Of a stretch of 33,743 nt of DNA, positions 7,622-17,500 are shown piece by piece; within the stretch, counting starts at the first letter, position 1; every line of letters begins with the position of its first letter. The stretch is from an uncultured Eubacterium sp. GTDB lineage: Bacteria; Bacillota; Clostridia; Lachnospirales; Lachnospiraceae. The notes beneath the pieces are model-generated. The model was not told where the DNA came from and made no database searches. It saw nothing but the letters and a program-made list of their open reading frames with translations. The translations under genes were made by a program, and so were the position numbers. The DNA lies in the NCBI GenBank assembly GCA_934316925.1, contig CAKREC010000024.1, positions 1-33,743 of the forward strand, read 5' to 3'.

Positions 7622-9430
7622 TCATTTTCTTTTTTCGTCCCTTCCGATCATTTCATTTACTGCCATAGCGAGTCCCAACAATCCCCAAAATACAGGCGCT
7701 ACCGTAACGGTAGAATCATTGGCAATTCCCGTTACCATATATCCAAGCAGCGCAACCATCAGCGCAAAGCCGATTTTTTCCTGCGTCGTTTCGAATTTCC
7801 GTTTCCAATATAACCGGCAGGATTTCACAAAATAGACTACAAAACAGGTCAAAAAAGCAAGCAGTGAGATCAGTCCGGTCTGCACCCATGTCTGCAGATA
7901 CATATTGTGCGGCTTGGTGACCGCCACCCCGTCGTAGTTCATATTCGTTTTGCCAACATAATCATTGTTCGGAAATACCAGTGTAAATGTATTCGGTCCT
8001 GAACCGGCAATCACATATTGTCCCAGAAGTGGAATGGTTCTTGACCATATATACCCTCGCTTATCTCCAAAATGCTGATGCTCTTTGAACCCTGTTGCCG
8101 GAATCTTTTCGAGCGTATCCAGTTTGCCGTGGATCGTATACACCATGTAGGTGCCATCCACTTTTGCGATATTCCAGGTTTTATTGATCGTCGGATTGAA
8201 CACTTTCACCCCATAATAGATCGTGTCTTTTACCTCGATCGTCTCCGGATACAACCGGAAATTGTCAAATGCTTCATCTTCAAATGTATAATAATTCCGC
8301 TCGCTGTCCTTTTTCAGTGTCATCGAGTTGCCGTCCGCATCCGTAACGGCAGGTGCTACCGTAAGATTGTCCGCAACGGAAACATAACATACCTTACCTT
8401 CTACCGTTGTGATCTCCAATCCTTTTTTCGTAGAAAGCATCTGAGCGATCTCATGATAATCTTTCGTCGGATGGAACAGCTTGTTCAGTCCTGCCTGCAC
8501 CTGTTCGGAGTCCACCGCGCAGACAACAGCCAGAACAGCTGCTGCACAGGCTACCGTTCCCGCCATTTTTTTCCAGCCGATGCGTTCCAATGTCTCCGGG
8601 AATTTATATGCCACGACAAAGATCACACTGACACACACGCCAACAATTCCGGTCAGCGACTGTGATCCGATCAACGTGATCACCATCAGCAACAGATCGA
8701 CATACGAAAGTACCATAAAAAACGGATGAAATTCCTTCCACTTGGCGGTCACGACCGCAAACAAAACCGGAAAGGCCAATGCCACATAAGATCCTACATA
8801 ATTCGGATTGTACAAAGTCGCATAGACCCATCCCTCCGGAAAATTAAAGCTGAAGTTCATCTTTCTTTCCATCAGCAGATTCATCACATTTTTGCCCATG
8901 TCACTCCGGAAAAAGTCAGCCCCAAAGAACTGTCCCGCTCCGATCAGGCCAAGCACCGTACTGCCCACGATCAATCCGTACACAAACAGATGGATCACGC
9001 TCTTCTTGTCCACAAACCAGTACACAAACAGGCATAGCACAAGGTAAGCAAAGATCACATTGCAGCCTTCCCACTGCTCATAACCACCTTTTGCTGCTAC
9101 TTCTCCATATTGCGACAATCCAGTTGAGATCAATACAAACAGGCCATAGACCGCCAGCGAGATCGTCTCCGCAGAGCACATCCGTTTCTTGTCCGGACGA
9201 TATTCCTTCTTTGCCAGAGAAACCACCGCAAAAAGCAGCAGTAAATAGGCCAAAAGGATCAATGCCTGCCCTTTCCAATACAGAAAAATATCAATTGAAA
9301 CCGTGGAATTTGAAAACCAGGAATACTGACTCAGCCCAATATTATATTTCTTGGCTGTAGCGATCAAAGGAACAATACTGATCGCGAGAACAGCCGGCAG
9401 CATCCGCATAGTTCTCCATTTCTTTTCCAT
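7622..9430 (-). CDS. O-antigen ligase / Wzy-like polytopic membrane protein
   Basis: This 602-residue membrane protein has roughly ten hydrophobic segments and the Wzy_C/WaaL region near residues 475-520, where AGSGPNTF and KPHNMYLQTWVQTGL give the family's conserved Pro-His-Asn-x-Tyr loop. In a Gram-positive host it would polymerise or ligate undecaprenyl-linked surface glycans. Between the helix ending near residue 304 and the Wzy_C loop lies an outward-facing insert of about 150 residues with beta-strand character, not part of a minimal ligase. I start at 9430 because AAGGAGG lies 8 bases upstream; an in-frame ATG ten codons earlier includes that site. No other polysaccharide genes are adjacent except the unlinked GT2 gene at 20.5 kb. 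Confidence 0.8.
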   Translation of the reverse strand: MEKKWRTMRMLPAVLAISIVPLIATAKKYNIGLSQYSWFSNSTVSIDIFLYWKGQALILLAYLLLLFAVVSLAKKEYRPDKKRMCSAETISLAVYGLFVLISTGLSQYGEVAAKGGYEQWEGCNVIFAYLVLCLFVYWFVDKKSVIHLFVYGLIVGSTVLGLIGAGQFFGADFFRSDMGKNVMNLLMERKMNFSFNFPEGWVYATLYNPNYVGSYVALAFPVLFAVVTAKWKEFHPFFMVLSYVDLLLMVITLIGSQSLTGIVGVCVSVIFVVAYKFPETLERIGWKKMAGTVACAAAVLAVVCAVDSEQVQAGLNKLFHPTKDYHEIAQMLSTKKGLEITTVEGKVCYVSVADNLTVAPAVTDADGNSMTLKKDSERNYYTFEDEAFDNFRLYPETIEVKDTIYYGVKVFNPTINKTWNIAKVDGTYMVYTIHGKLDTLEKIPATGFKEHQHFGDKRGYIWSRTIPLLGQYVIAGSGPNTFTLVFPNNDYVGKTNMNYDGVAVTKPHNMYLQTWVQTGLISLLAFLTCFVVYFVKSCRLYWKRKFETTQEKIGFALMVALLGYMVTGIANDSTVTVAPVFWGLLGLAMAVNEMIGRDEKRK

Positions 9431-9502
9431 GTGAATTTCCTCCTTGTGTTTTACATTCAATCTATAGTATACCTTACCACATTCGTGGTGCTTTTTCTAT
9501 GA

Positions 9503-9859
9503 CTACTTTCCTGCCTGGATCATTCCACCGATCATCCCGGAAAGCGCGCATATAACCATCGGTGTGACAATCTGTCCGGCACGAAGGTCTCCCCCACCGG
9601 CAATCATCCCGCCCACAAAGATCACGAGATAGTACGCAAGCCCAAACAGCATCCCAAAGAAATACCGCCTTTTCGCTGCCCCTTTCGACAACAGCAAACC
9701 TCCCACAAAACAAGCCAGTACATAGATCACCAGAACAGATCCACGAACCATTTTTTCCTGCCAGTCAAAAAAATACATGCCAGCAGCAAGAATAACAAGA
9801 AAAATCCCCGACAAAATAAATGCCACCAAAAGACTTTTTCCCCAACGAATCCACGTCAT
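9503..9859 (-). CDS. TIGR04086-type small membrane protein
   Basis: This 118-residue protein has four hydrophobic segments (about residues 7-29, 38-58, 65-86 and 95-114) separated by short charged loops and rich in Gly/Ala. The pattern matches the TIGR04086 family of Firmicute integral membrane proteins, whose function is unknown. I chose the ATG at 9859 because AGGAA lies 7 bases upstream and the longer reading frame (from 9907) begins with a polar stretch lacking a ribosome site. It is transcribed away from the PHP gene and towards the Wzy-like gene, 72 bases downstream. Confidence 0.72.
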   Translation of the reverse strand: MTWIRWGKSLLVAFILSGIFLVILAAGMYFFDWQEKMVRGSVLVIYVLACFVGGLLLSKGAAKRRYFFGMLFGLAYYLVIFVGGMIAGGGDLRAGQIVTPMVICALSGMIGGMIQAGK

Positions 9860-9901
9860 GATACAGTTCCTATTTTCTTTTTTACTATATAAATATGTAT
9901 C

Positions 9902-9930
9902 TTTCAAAAAAAATATAACTGTGCTATATT
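9902..9930 (+). promoter_or_regulatory. Possible promoter of the PHP gene
   Basis: TATATT (9925-9930) is preceded at 17 bases by a poor -35 TTTCAA (9902-9907). It is plausible by position only. A small GGGCA/TGCCC hairpin (9950-9961) lies just before the ribosome site and might affect translation. Confidence 0.3.
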
Positions 9931-9977
9931 TATCTTATCATAAAAAAATGGGCAAATGCCCTATGAGGAGGTTTACT

Positions 9978-10823
9978 ATGGACTGTATTGATCTGCACGT
10001 ACATTCAAATTGTTCCGATGGCACATGCACCCCAAAAGAACTGGTAGATATGGCACTTGCCAAAGGTCTGACCGCTATGGCGTTGACCGATCATGACACG
10101 GTGGAAGGCGTTGCCGATGCACTGGCTGCCGCAAACGGCAAAGGTATTACGATCATTCCCGGTGTCGAATTGTCCTGTCAATATGAAATTTCTCCTTCCC
10201 GAAAAAAGGAGATCCATATTCTCGGATACCAATTGGACTACACACAGCCGGAGCTTGTCGACACCCTGGCTGCGATCGCCAAAGAACGTGATGAACGAAA
10301 TCAGAAAATGTGCGAAAAGCTTCACGACGGCGGTTTTCCGATCGATTATCCGTCTTTGATCAACCGCTTCGGTGACAACATTCTAACAAGAGCGCATTTT
10401 GCCCGGTTCCTGCTAGAACAGGGAGCGATCCCAAGCATTGACTATGCCTTTAAAGAGATTCTGGCACAGGATGGCCCCTATTTTGTCATGAGAAAATACC
10501 TTTCCCCGCAAAAAGGGATCGAACTCATAAAAAAAGCAGGGGGCATCCCTGTACTGGCACACCCACTGCTCTATAAAATGTCCGTAACGGAGCTTCACAA
10601 CCTGCTGACCGAATTGAAAGCTTATGGCCTGCGAGGCATTGAAGCACTGTATTCCCGCAACCACGGAACAGACGAAGCTTTCGTCAAAAAGCTGGCAAAC
10701 GATTTTGGTCTTTTCATCACCGGTGGAACCGACTTTCACGGTTCCAACAAACCCGATCTTGAACTCGGCACCGGAGAAGGGAATATGAAGATTCCCGCTA
10801 GCATTCTCGAAAATTTGCAATAA
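9978..10823 (+). CDS. PHP-domain phosphoesterase (TrpH/RnaAM-like)
   Basis: This 281-residue protein has the PHP metal-binding motifs in order: DLHVHSNCSDG (residues 5-15), LTDHDTV (about 37), IPGVELSC (about 63), VLAHPLL (about 195) and GGTDFHG near residue 256. This set matches the 3',5'-nucleoside bisphosphate phosphatase / 5'-3' exoribonuclease group (YciV/TrpH/RnaAM), three-metal enzymes acting on pAp or RNA 5' ends. The exact substrate is inferred. GAGGAGG is placed 7 bases before the ATG at 9978, and longer in-frame starts would include it. The last 26 bases overlap the convergent thiE gene. Confidence 0.87.
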   Translation: MDCIDLHVHSNCSDGTCTPKELVDMALAKGLTAMALTDHDTVEGVADALAAANGKGITIIPGVELSCQYEISPSRKKEIHILGYQLDYTQPELVDTLAAIAKERDERNQKMCEKLHDGGFPIDYPSLINRFGDNILTRAHFARFLLEQGAIPSIDYAFKEILAQDGPYFVMRKYLSPQKGIELIKKAGGIPVLAHPLLYKMSVTELHNLLTELKAYGLRGIEALYSRNHGTDEAFVKKLANDFGLFITGGTDFHGSNKPDLELGTGEGNMKIPASILENLQ

Positions 10824-11427
10824 GATTTTCTGCTGCAGCTGTAATGTCTTTTTTACCGACAACAGCAGATATTACGGCTGCCCCAGCTACTCCAGTATCT
10901 TTCAATCGTCCGATATTGTCTTCTTTTACTCCCCCGATCGCTACTACAGGAATCGAAACTGCCTGACAGATCTCCGTCAGTTCTTCCAGCGTGAGCCTTT
11001 TAGCATCCGCTTTGGTACTGGTACCAAACACATCTCCGGCACCAATATAATCGGCTCCCGATTTGACAGCCTCGATCGCCCGTTCTTTGGTGTTCGCCGT
11101 CACACCCAGAATACGGTCCGGCCCCATAAGATCCCTTGCCACGCGGATCGGAAGGTCTTTTTGTCCCAGATGCACGCCGTCGGCTCCTACCGCCAGCGCA
11201 ATATCAACGCGGTCATTGATGATAAGCGGCACTTCATACGCATCCGTGATCGTCTTCACACGGACTGCCTGTTCATAAAATTCTTTTGATGTACACTCTT
11301 TTTCACGCAGCTGCACAACGGTCACACCGCCTTTGATCGCAAGCTCCACCGATTCCTCAATGGTGTCGGTCGTCATCAGATTGCGATCGGTACATAAATA
11401 CAACGTGTAGTCAATTTGTGGTTTCAT
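10798..11427 (-). CDS. thiE: Thiamine-phosphate synthase
   Basis: This 209-residue TIM-barrel enzyme couples HMP-pyrophosphate with hydroxyethylthiazole phosphate to give thiamine phosphate. Hallmarks are VQLREKE (pyrimidine pocket), LIINDRVDIALAVGADGVHLGQKDLP-region residues, GVTANT, the GAGDVFGTSTK diphosphate loop and VVAIGGV. GGAGG lies 5 bases before the ATG at 11427. An ATG four codons upstream overlaps the ribosome site. The gene lies 12 bases after the coiled-coil membrane-protein gene, as last member of the long minus-strand string, with no other thiamine genes and no TPP riboswitch seen nearby. Its 3' end overlaps the PHP gene by 26 bases. Confidence 0.93.
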   Translation of the reverse strand: MKPQIDYTLYLCTDRNLMTTDTIEESVELAIKGGVTVVQLREKECTSKEFYEQAVRVKTITDAYEVPLIINDRVDIALAVGADGVHLGQKDLPIRVARDLMGPDRILGVTANTKERAIEAVKSGADYIGAGDVFGTSTKADAKRLTLEELTEICQAVSIPVVAIGGVKEDNIGRLKDTGVAGAAVISAVVGKKDITAAAENLIANFREC

Positions 11428-11439
11428 ATTTTCCTCCAT

Positions 11440-12543
11440 TTATATTCCCTGACTCAGGATCTGTTCTACTTCCCTTTCATAGTCAGAATTCATATCTCTG
11501 ATCTTTTCCATCTTCACAAGGCAGTCTTCCATAATATCGGTATTATAATCCAACTGCTCTCTTAATTTTTGTCGATTTTCATTGAGTTCATGTCTTACTT
11601 CCACCAACTCTTTTGGTTCTACTAACGCGATCGCCTGTGACAGCCACACCGATGTATCTTTTACACCAAGCCGGTGCAGTTCCGCAACCAGTATCTGATT
11701 GTTGTCATAAATCTTTTTCATCGTCTCGCGCTGCAGTGCCCACTCCCGTTTTGCCAGACAATACTGACCGTAAACGTACTCCAGTTCAGCAACATTGCGA
11801 ACCTGATATTTGCTGTATAAATAGTCCAGCGTCTTAACATTGTTTACATACTTGATCTTAACACGGTTGGTAAGGCTGATCGCCCGGTTGCATTTTTTCT
11901 CCGTGATCGCCATATCAATGCGGTTTTTTCTTGCTTCATTCAGGATCAGCCCCGCAACTGCTGCCGCAAATACTACCGTAGCCAGAAACGGAACCGTGAT
12001 ATCCACCTTGAAACACAACACAAGAGCCAGAAGCATCGCTCCAAGTGCCACAAGAATGATCGATAACGCTTTTCCGATCGTCTTAAGCATATGCTGCCGC
12101 CGTATGATGTCAGTTTTATCCTGCAGTAAAAGTTCTTTTTCGCCACCAAGCTGACGCAGATCATTTTTTATCTTCAACTGATAGGATTCATACTCCGTCA
12201 GTTTCCCAATGTCCTTTTGCACAGTATCCTCATACCGTTCCATAACCTGTTTCTGCGGATCCGTCAGTTTATATTTTCGTTTTTGAAGCCGCTGCCGCTC
12301 ACGATTGCACTCTACGATCTGTGCAGCCGCTGCCAAAAGTTCTGTCTTTTCTTCCTCCGGCGCCTGGTCGAGAAGCTGGATGTCTTTCAGATGCGCCGTT
12401 ACATCTTCATATTCATACTTGATGTCCTGGCACTGTCCCTTCGCATCCTGGATCGTCTGAAACAACTGTTGCAGATACTCTTTTCGTGCTGCAGCGTCCT
12501 CAATATTTACTTTTTCTTTCTCTAGTTTCGCCCAAGAAAACAC
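11440..12543 (-). CDS. Coiled-coil protein with a central membrane hairpin (chaperone-like cluster, gene D)
   Basis: I do not recognise a named family. The 367-residue protein is almost wholly helical: Lys/Glu-rich coiled coil over residues 5-155, two closely spaced hydrophobic helices (about 158-178 and 183-202) joined by a short turn, then a second coiled coil (205-365). This predicts a membrane hairpin with both long arms on the same, probably cytoplasmic, side. There is no signal peptide. It starts with GTG, preceded by AAAGGCGG. It is 15 bases downstream of the TPR-like gene and 12 bases upstream of thiE, so it is the likely membrane anchor of the four-protein cluster. The arrangement recalls scaffold or tether proteins, but function is unknown. 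Confidence 0.75.
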   Translation of the reverse strand: MFSWAKLEKEKVNIEDAAARKEYLQQLFQTIQDAKGQCQDIKYEYEDVTAHLKDIQLLDQAPEEEKTELLAAAAQIVECNRERQRLQKRKYKLTDPQKQVMERYEDTVQKDIGKLTEYESYQLKIKNDLRQLGGEKELLLQDKTDIIRRQHMLKTIGKALSIILVALGAMLLALVLCFKVDITVPFLATVVFAAAVAGLILNEARKNRIDMAITEKKCNRAISLTNRVKIKYVNNVKTLDYLYSKYQVRNVAELEYVYGQYCLAKREWALQRETMKKIYDNNQILVAELHRLGVKDTSVWLSQAIALVEPKELVEVRHELNENRQKLREQLDYNTDIMEDCLVKMEKIRDMNSDYEREVEQILSQGI

Positions 12544-12558
12544 AATATCCGCCTTTCT

Positions 12559-13326
12559 TTAAATCGAAAAATTTTCCCGTACCTTATTTTTATATCGGTC
12601 AAGGTCATCCTCCGTCTCTGCCGGCATGGAAAATTCCCCTAAAACTTCCTGATACTTTTGCTGTACCCGTAAGATCTCCTGTGGGTTCAATCCGTAAGAA
12701 ACCGCTTCTGCTTCAAACTTTTTGTCCTTCTCCTGCATCAGAAGAAGCCACAGATACTGACGAAGCGATTCTCTTTTATTATTCCGGACAAATGCCTCCC
12801 GAAAATCATTCTCCGCCTCCGCAAACGAGGACGCATAAAAATGTGCGATCCCCACATTGTGCAGGATATCCCCATACTCTTCGGTAGAAAAATTACCGGC
12901 GTAACTGCCATTCAGCAGCTTATTATATTCCATAAGACTTTTTGTGTACTGACCGGCACGAAGATAATTATCTGCCTTGATCTTCTTTTTCTTATAAAAA
13001 GGAAGGTTGTTAATATCATCTAAAATATCCACCAATTCGTAGATCTCATCTTCCTGATAATAATCACAGCCACAAAGGATCGTAACCACCAGATCTTTCA
13101 GATTGGGATTTTCCTGCATCAGTACATGAAGTTTTCTTGCCAGAACCGGCTGGTCTGCCTCTTCCCGCAGCCAGCGAGCCAATGACTCCTCGAAAAACTC
13201 TTCGTTGATCGTATATATATTGTTATAAATATAATAACACAACTCTTCCAGGGAATACACCTTTTGTCTGGTGTATGGCATGATATATGGCTTTTTTGCA
13301 ACTTTTCCCTGACATAATACAAACAT
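12559..13326 (-). CDS. TPR-like helical protein (chaperone-like cluster, gene C)
   Basis: This 255-residue cytoplasmic protein has no close family that I can name. The N-terminus (PYIMPYTRQKVYSLEELCYY) is followed by helical pairs, including two TPR-like repeats: ADNYLRAGQYTKSLMEYNKLL (about 118-138) and HNVGIAHFYASSFAEAEND (about 156-174). TPRs usually bind peptide tails or partner proteins. In eukaryotes several are Hsp70 co-chaperones, which is suggestive because the preceding gene encodes an Hsp70-like protein. I choose the ATG at 13326 with GGAGG six bases upstream. The alternative at 13347 would overlap the previous stop by 8 bases and swallows that site. It is transcribed within the string 13 bases after the Hsp70-like gene. 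Confidence 0.75.
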   Translation of the reverse strand: MFVLCQGKVAKKPYIMPYTRQKVYSLEELCYYIYNNIYTINEEFFEESLARWLREEADQPVLARKLHVLMQENPNLKDLVVTILCGCDYYQEDEIYELVDILDDINNLPFYKKKKIKADNYLRAGQYTKSLMEYNKLLNGSYAGNFSTEEYGDILHNVGIAHFYASSFAEAENDFREAFVRNNKRESLRQYLWLLLMQEKDKKFEAEAVSYGLNPQEILRVQQKYQEVLGEFSMPAETEDDLDRYKNKVRENFSI

Positions 13327-13339
13327 GTTGTTCCTCCAA

Positions 13340-14542
13340 TCATCCATCTATGGCAACTGTTTTTTCCCATACCCGGTTCGATGTAGGGAAAAACTCACCA
13401 AATCCAAGATCCCGAATCGTAATGATCAGTGTGCGCACATCCTGAAACCGGATCTTGACATTCAACCGGCATTGGCCATTTGTCTTACCCGCCACCGGAT
13501 CGAGCGGCAGTATAAACTTCCTCTCTTCGCCGGAAAAAACATTTTTTGCTGACACTGCAAGTTCCGTCTCCCCCTGCGGGATCAGATCCCACGAGGCATC
13601 CACCTGATACCACGGAGTCCCCGCTTTGGCAAATACCAGTTCCTCCTGCTTGGCATCCCGGTAAACATTCATGGAAATGCGGGATGCGATCATGTCCGGA
13701 TCCATCAACAGATAATCCGATAACCGTGCTTCGCCCCCCAGTTCATTTGCGGCGTAGCAGGCTCCTGCTGCGTAGAGATTTCCGCCGCGAAATACCCGGC
13801 GTCCCACGCACAGCCTCTGCAATACCGGCTCTGTCCATTCTTCCAGAAAGCCATCTCCCGTCATATAAAGTGCAGACAAGATCTGTTTATGTATCCCCCG
13901 GTAAATAACATTTTCCAGAACTGCATCTTTATGTTCCGATTCTTTTTGTATCGTATCGATCGCCTCTGAAAAATCCTGTTCTTCTACCGCCACTAAAACC
14001 GGCTTTTTTCTGCGATCCAGACGCATCTGATAGTACAACAGCCGTTCACCGGTATAATCAAACAGTCCGACATCATTGATCCACAATTCTTTTTCCCGCG
14101 ACATCGCGTAGTAAAGAAAGCTCTGCTGATATCCCATTACAACAGCACGATCTCTGCCAATCCCGATCTGCTCCAATGCCTGATAAATACAGTCAACCAA
14201 CTGTTTATCCGGCTGAACCAGTGTGACGACCAACTGCCGGATCGTTTCATGCGGATACTTGATCCGGGTCGCCACAAGCGTTTTGCTAAAATAAAACGCC
14301 AGGACTTTTTCCGGTTCGATCACCTTGCCATCCACAACAATATCCTGCCGCTGACGGATCTTTTTCATAAAATCCGTCAACTGTTCGCTATTGTTGAGTT
14401 CCACCGCTGTCTGATACAAAGCATCCGGATTTTCCTCTGTCTGTCCTACAAATTCAGGTTCTTTTGTCTCTCGATTGTATACTGCCAGCTGGGTCACTTC
14501 ATCCCCCAGATCATATCCAAGCAGTAATGTCCTCTCGCTCAT
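13340..14542 (-). CDS. Hsp70/actin-fold-like protein with degenerate ATPase motifs (cluster gene B)
   Basis: This 400-residue protein probably belongs to a Lachnospiraceae DUF family (DUF5716-like, from memory). Residues 8-21 (LGYDLGDEVTQLAV) align with the Hsp70 phosphate-1 loop, although the usual Gly-Thr-Thr is Gly-Asp-Glu. Residues 105-147, with TLVQPD then MGYQQSFLYYA, parallel the Hsp70 stretch ending in the NEPTAAAxAYG-type helix. Residues 157-171 (DVGLFDYTGERLLYY) occupy the phosphate-2 place but lack GGGT. TGDGF (228-232) and GGNLYAAGACYAA (253-265) resemble the adenosine motif and the following AYGAA helix. The last 125 residues are beta-rich and could mimic a substrate-binding domain. 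ATP binding is possible; hydrolysis is doubtful. GGGGG precedes the ATG. Confidence 0.72.
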   Translation of the reverse strand: MSERTLLLGYDLGDEVTQLAVYNRETKEPEFVGQTEENPDALYQTAVELNNSEQLTDFMKKIRQRQDIVVDGKVIEPEKVLAFYFSKTLVATRIKYPHETIRQLVVTLVQPDKQLVDCIYQALEQIGIGRDRAVVMGYQQSFLYYAMSREKELWINDVGLFDYTGERLLYYQMRLDRRKKPVLVAVEEQDFSEAIDTIQKESEHKDAVLENVIYRGIHKQILSALYMTGDGFLEEWTEPVLQRLCVGRRVFRGGNLYAAGACYAANELGGEARLSDYLLMDPDMIASRISMNVYRDAKQEELVFAKAGTPWYQVDASWDLIPQGETELAVSAKNVFSGEERKFILPLDPVAGKTNGQCRLNVKIRFQDVRTLIITIRDLGFGEFFPTSNRVWEKTVAIDG

Positions 14543-14551
14543 ATGGTCCCC

Positions 14552-17500
14552 CTATCGTATGGTAAACAACTTTTCCGCCATGAATCGCTGCGTCTCATAG
14601 CGTTTTCGTAAATGTTCATAATTTTCGACGTTACCTTTTTGCTTCGCCTCGATCATCTGATCCACTTCGGTAAAGAAGCCCGGCTCATGACCACATCTGG
14701 CACCACATACTTCCATGTCTTCGGTGCAAAAGCCGGTCTGCTCTTCTTCGATATAACAGGTCCGCTGTTCATCGCGGAACAGGATCAGCTGCCTTGTAAA
14801 TATGCCCGGAAATACTTCTCTCATCGGCAGCACATCATCTTCCCGGTCTGTATTTTTTATATGTAAAAAAATTCTTTCCGAGCGCCCACAGAAATATTGG
14901 ACGCAAATTGAATTTTCTACTTCATATGGAATAGAAACGTTTCCAATAAAATCCTTCATAAAGCACAGGATCACACCGTCTTTTGCCAGTTCCTCAACAT
15001 GCCGTTCGATGAATTCCTGCTGTTTTTTGGCAAAATAGCCTTCTTTTCCGTAGCGTTTCAGAGTTGCCAGCACCATAACCGGTTCCTGCACATAAAAGGC
15101 TTCTTTTTCAATCCTTACAAAAATTTCTTCTGTGAGTTCAATGCGATCCACAATATATTCGTAGGCGTAGCTCGCCAGAAAAGCTTTGACCAGCATACGG
15201 TTGTTTCCATGCGCGTAATACTCGAGATACAACGGCTCATATCCCTGCAGGGATGCACCGGCAAAGAGTACCTGTCCGAGCAGACGTTCTTTGGAACTGT
15301 CTAAGATCGGATTTTCAGAATGTTCTTCACATTTTTTGTAGATTCCTGCCAATGTCTTTGTCGGCCCCATATAATACTGCAAAAGATAATGAAGCAGATT
15401 TTCCTCATAAACATGCTCCTGATACAGATGATATATCCATTTTACATACTCTGGAACAAACTCATCCATGTGCTTTTCGATGCCGGCAGTCAGAAGCATC
15501 ACAAGTGCTTTTTCGTCCGTCTTCGGCAGTCCATACTCTCTCAGGATTGCCTCTGCCTCCTCATACATTCCATGATAAATGTACTGGGCAGCCACTTCTC
15601 CGAGACGGTCATGTTTTACATAGCGGCAGTCCAGTGAATCCAGCACTTCCAGCAACAGACCATTTTCCTGTTTTTCCCGGTAAAAATCAAACAGGCGAAG
15701 CAAAAGTCTGCCATTGACTTCCGGGCGGAAACAGTTCATTTTCATGATCTGATGCAATACCGTCGTCTGCACCCGTTCCATACGGATCCCCCGCATCGAG
15801 ATTGCTGCCAGATGTGCCAGAAGATGCACATGATCCGAACCCTGCTCCCAGCAATTTTTTGCAAAATGATCCAGATGCAGCATTTTTTTCAAAGTATACG
15901 CAACCGTACCGGCAAGATAGTTTCCCTGTTCATCCACAAAAAACAGCTGATAATTCGGTGTAAACAACTGGATCATCGCTTTTCCGTGATCCAGTGAATA
16001 GGTGATCTTTTCTTTCATTTCATCATGAACCACCACAACCTGTCGGATAAACGGATTGTCGCATGTTAAATTTTGATTAAACATGATGTACGGCAGATGT
16101 TTTGCCACATCCCCTTGTATCGTATCTTCCTGCAGCCAGTCCTCATAGAGAATTGCCAGACTCTCATTGAGCCGATGATGTTTCAGCTGTTGCAAGGCAA
16201 ATGCCTGTATCTGACTCTGATAGTCTTCATATTCCCGCTTCATCTCATTTTTCTTTTTCACAAGGTAAGCGTATAAAAATGCCTTGCAGGAATCGTTAAG
16301 ATGATTTTCATATTGAAAGTAACTGATCACAACTTCCGGAAGCCGGAACGTCGTATTCTGATCCATCGCATACATATAAGATTCAAACAGGTCCGTGATC
16401 CGGAGTTTGCACTCTACTCCTTTTTCAAACCATTTAAAAAAGCGATGTTCCCGTTTTCCATTGCGGATCAAAAGACTGCAGATGCTTCGAAGAATATCAT
16501 CCGAAGGATATTTTTCATAACAGGCGCAAAGCACATAGTACACAAGCGGACTGAATTTAGCGATCTGTCCCGCCAGCACGGCGACAGAAATCGTAAGGTC
16601 TTTTGTCATTAAATCGTGTTTTAACCCATAAGCTACTGCGGCAAGATTCATTCCATCCAGAGAAACCAGAAGTTCCGGATCCTCATTGCACTGCCGGATC
16701 CATGAAGAATAGGCAAACGGGGAATTCTCCCGGTATACGGCTCCACTCTCTGCATCTTTCTGTTGCAGATATGTCCGAAGTTCTTCAATATGCTGCGTCC
16801 AGTCTTCGCCTTTGCCTTCAAAATATTGATAGCACTGGTTCCATTTCGGCGCAAATTCATCTTTTGCTGTCTTTCCCTCAACATACGCCAACACTTCACG
16901 GCACAAGGCTGCGTATACTTTTTTCTCCTGCAGCCGCTCTCTTCGTTTTTGATGTCCCACGGCGTTGAATGCCGTGATCTGAATCTCCCTTCGCTCATAT
17001 GGAGATTCCAGCACAAGCTTCCCCTGGCGTTTTCCTGCTGGCACTTTGTCCGCCAGGATCTGCACACGGATCGTCATTTTGCTTCCAAGAAACTGTTCCG
17101 TCCACACACTATGTATCTCCGGCACAATGAAATCAGCCGTGCTTTTCACACGGATCTTCATATTCCCCCATGTATTTACCTGAATCTGAAATTCATCGGT
17201 CAGATCATCCCCCTGCAGAGCATATGCTACTTTTCTGGTCTGTCCGGATGCCACATGCTTTATTAAAAAGCTCATCGCATCTTTTTTTCCCATGGCAACC
17301 AAAAATTCTTCTACGCTTTGCAGTTTCGTATCATGCTTTGTCAATTCGTCATATAAAATCTGCGCTGCCAGATCATTTCGCAGAAAGCTCTTTTTAAAGT
17401 CCGGACTATGAAAAAGAGAAGCGCCATGTTCTCCGTTTGCGATCACTCTCTGACAGAATGTCTGGTAATCCGATACCGTTCCTTTTTCGTCAGCAAGCGT

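Noticed and set aside
8072..8665. A 197-codon plus-strand frame antisense to the Wzy-like gene
   Set aside because: The minus-strand frame has membrane helices, Wzy_C motifs and a good ribosome site. The plus frame has none.
10779..10796. A 6-bp hairpin (GGGAAT/ATTCCC) after thiE as a terminator
   Set aside because: It lies within the PHP coding sequence and has no real T run on the minus strand. The stem is short enough to be chance.
16603..17266. Long plus-strand frames antisense to the 1096-residue gene
   Set aside because: No start signal and no plausible protein. They are explained by the composition of the minus-strand gene.
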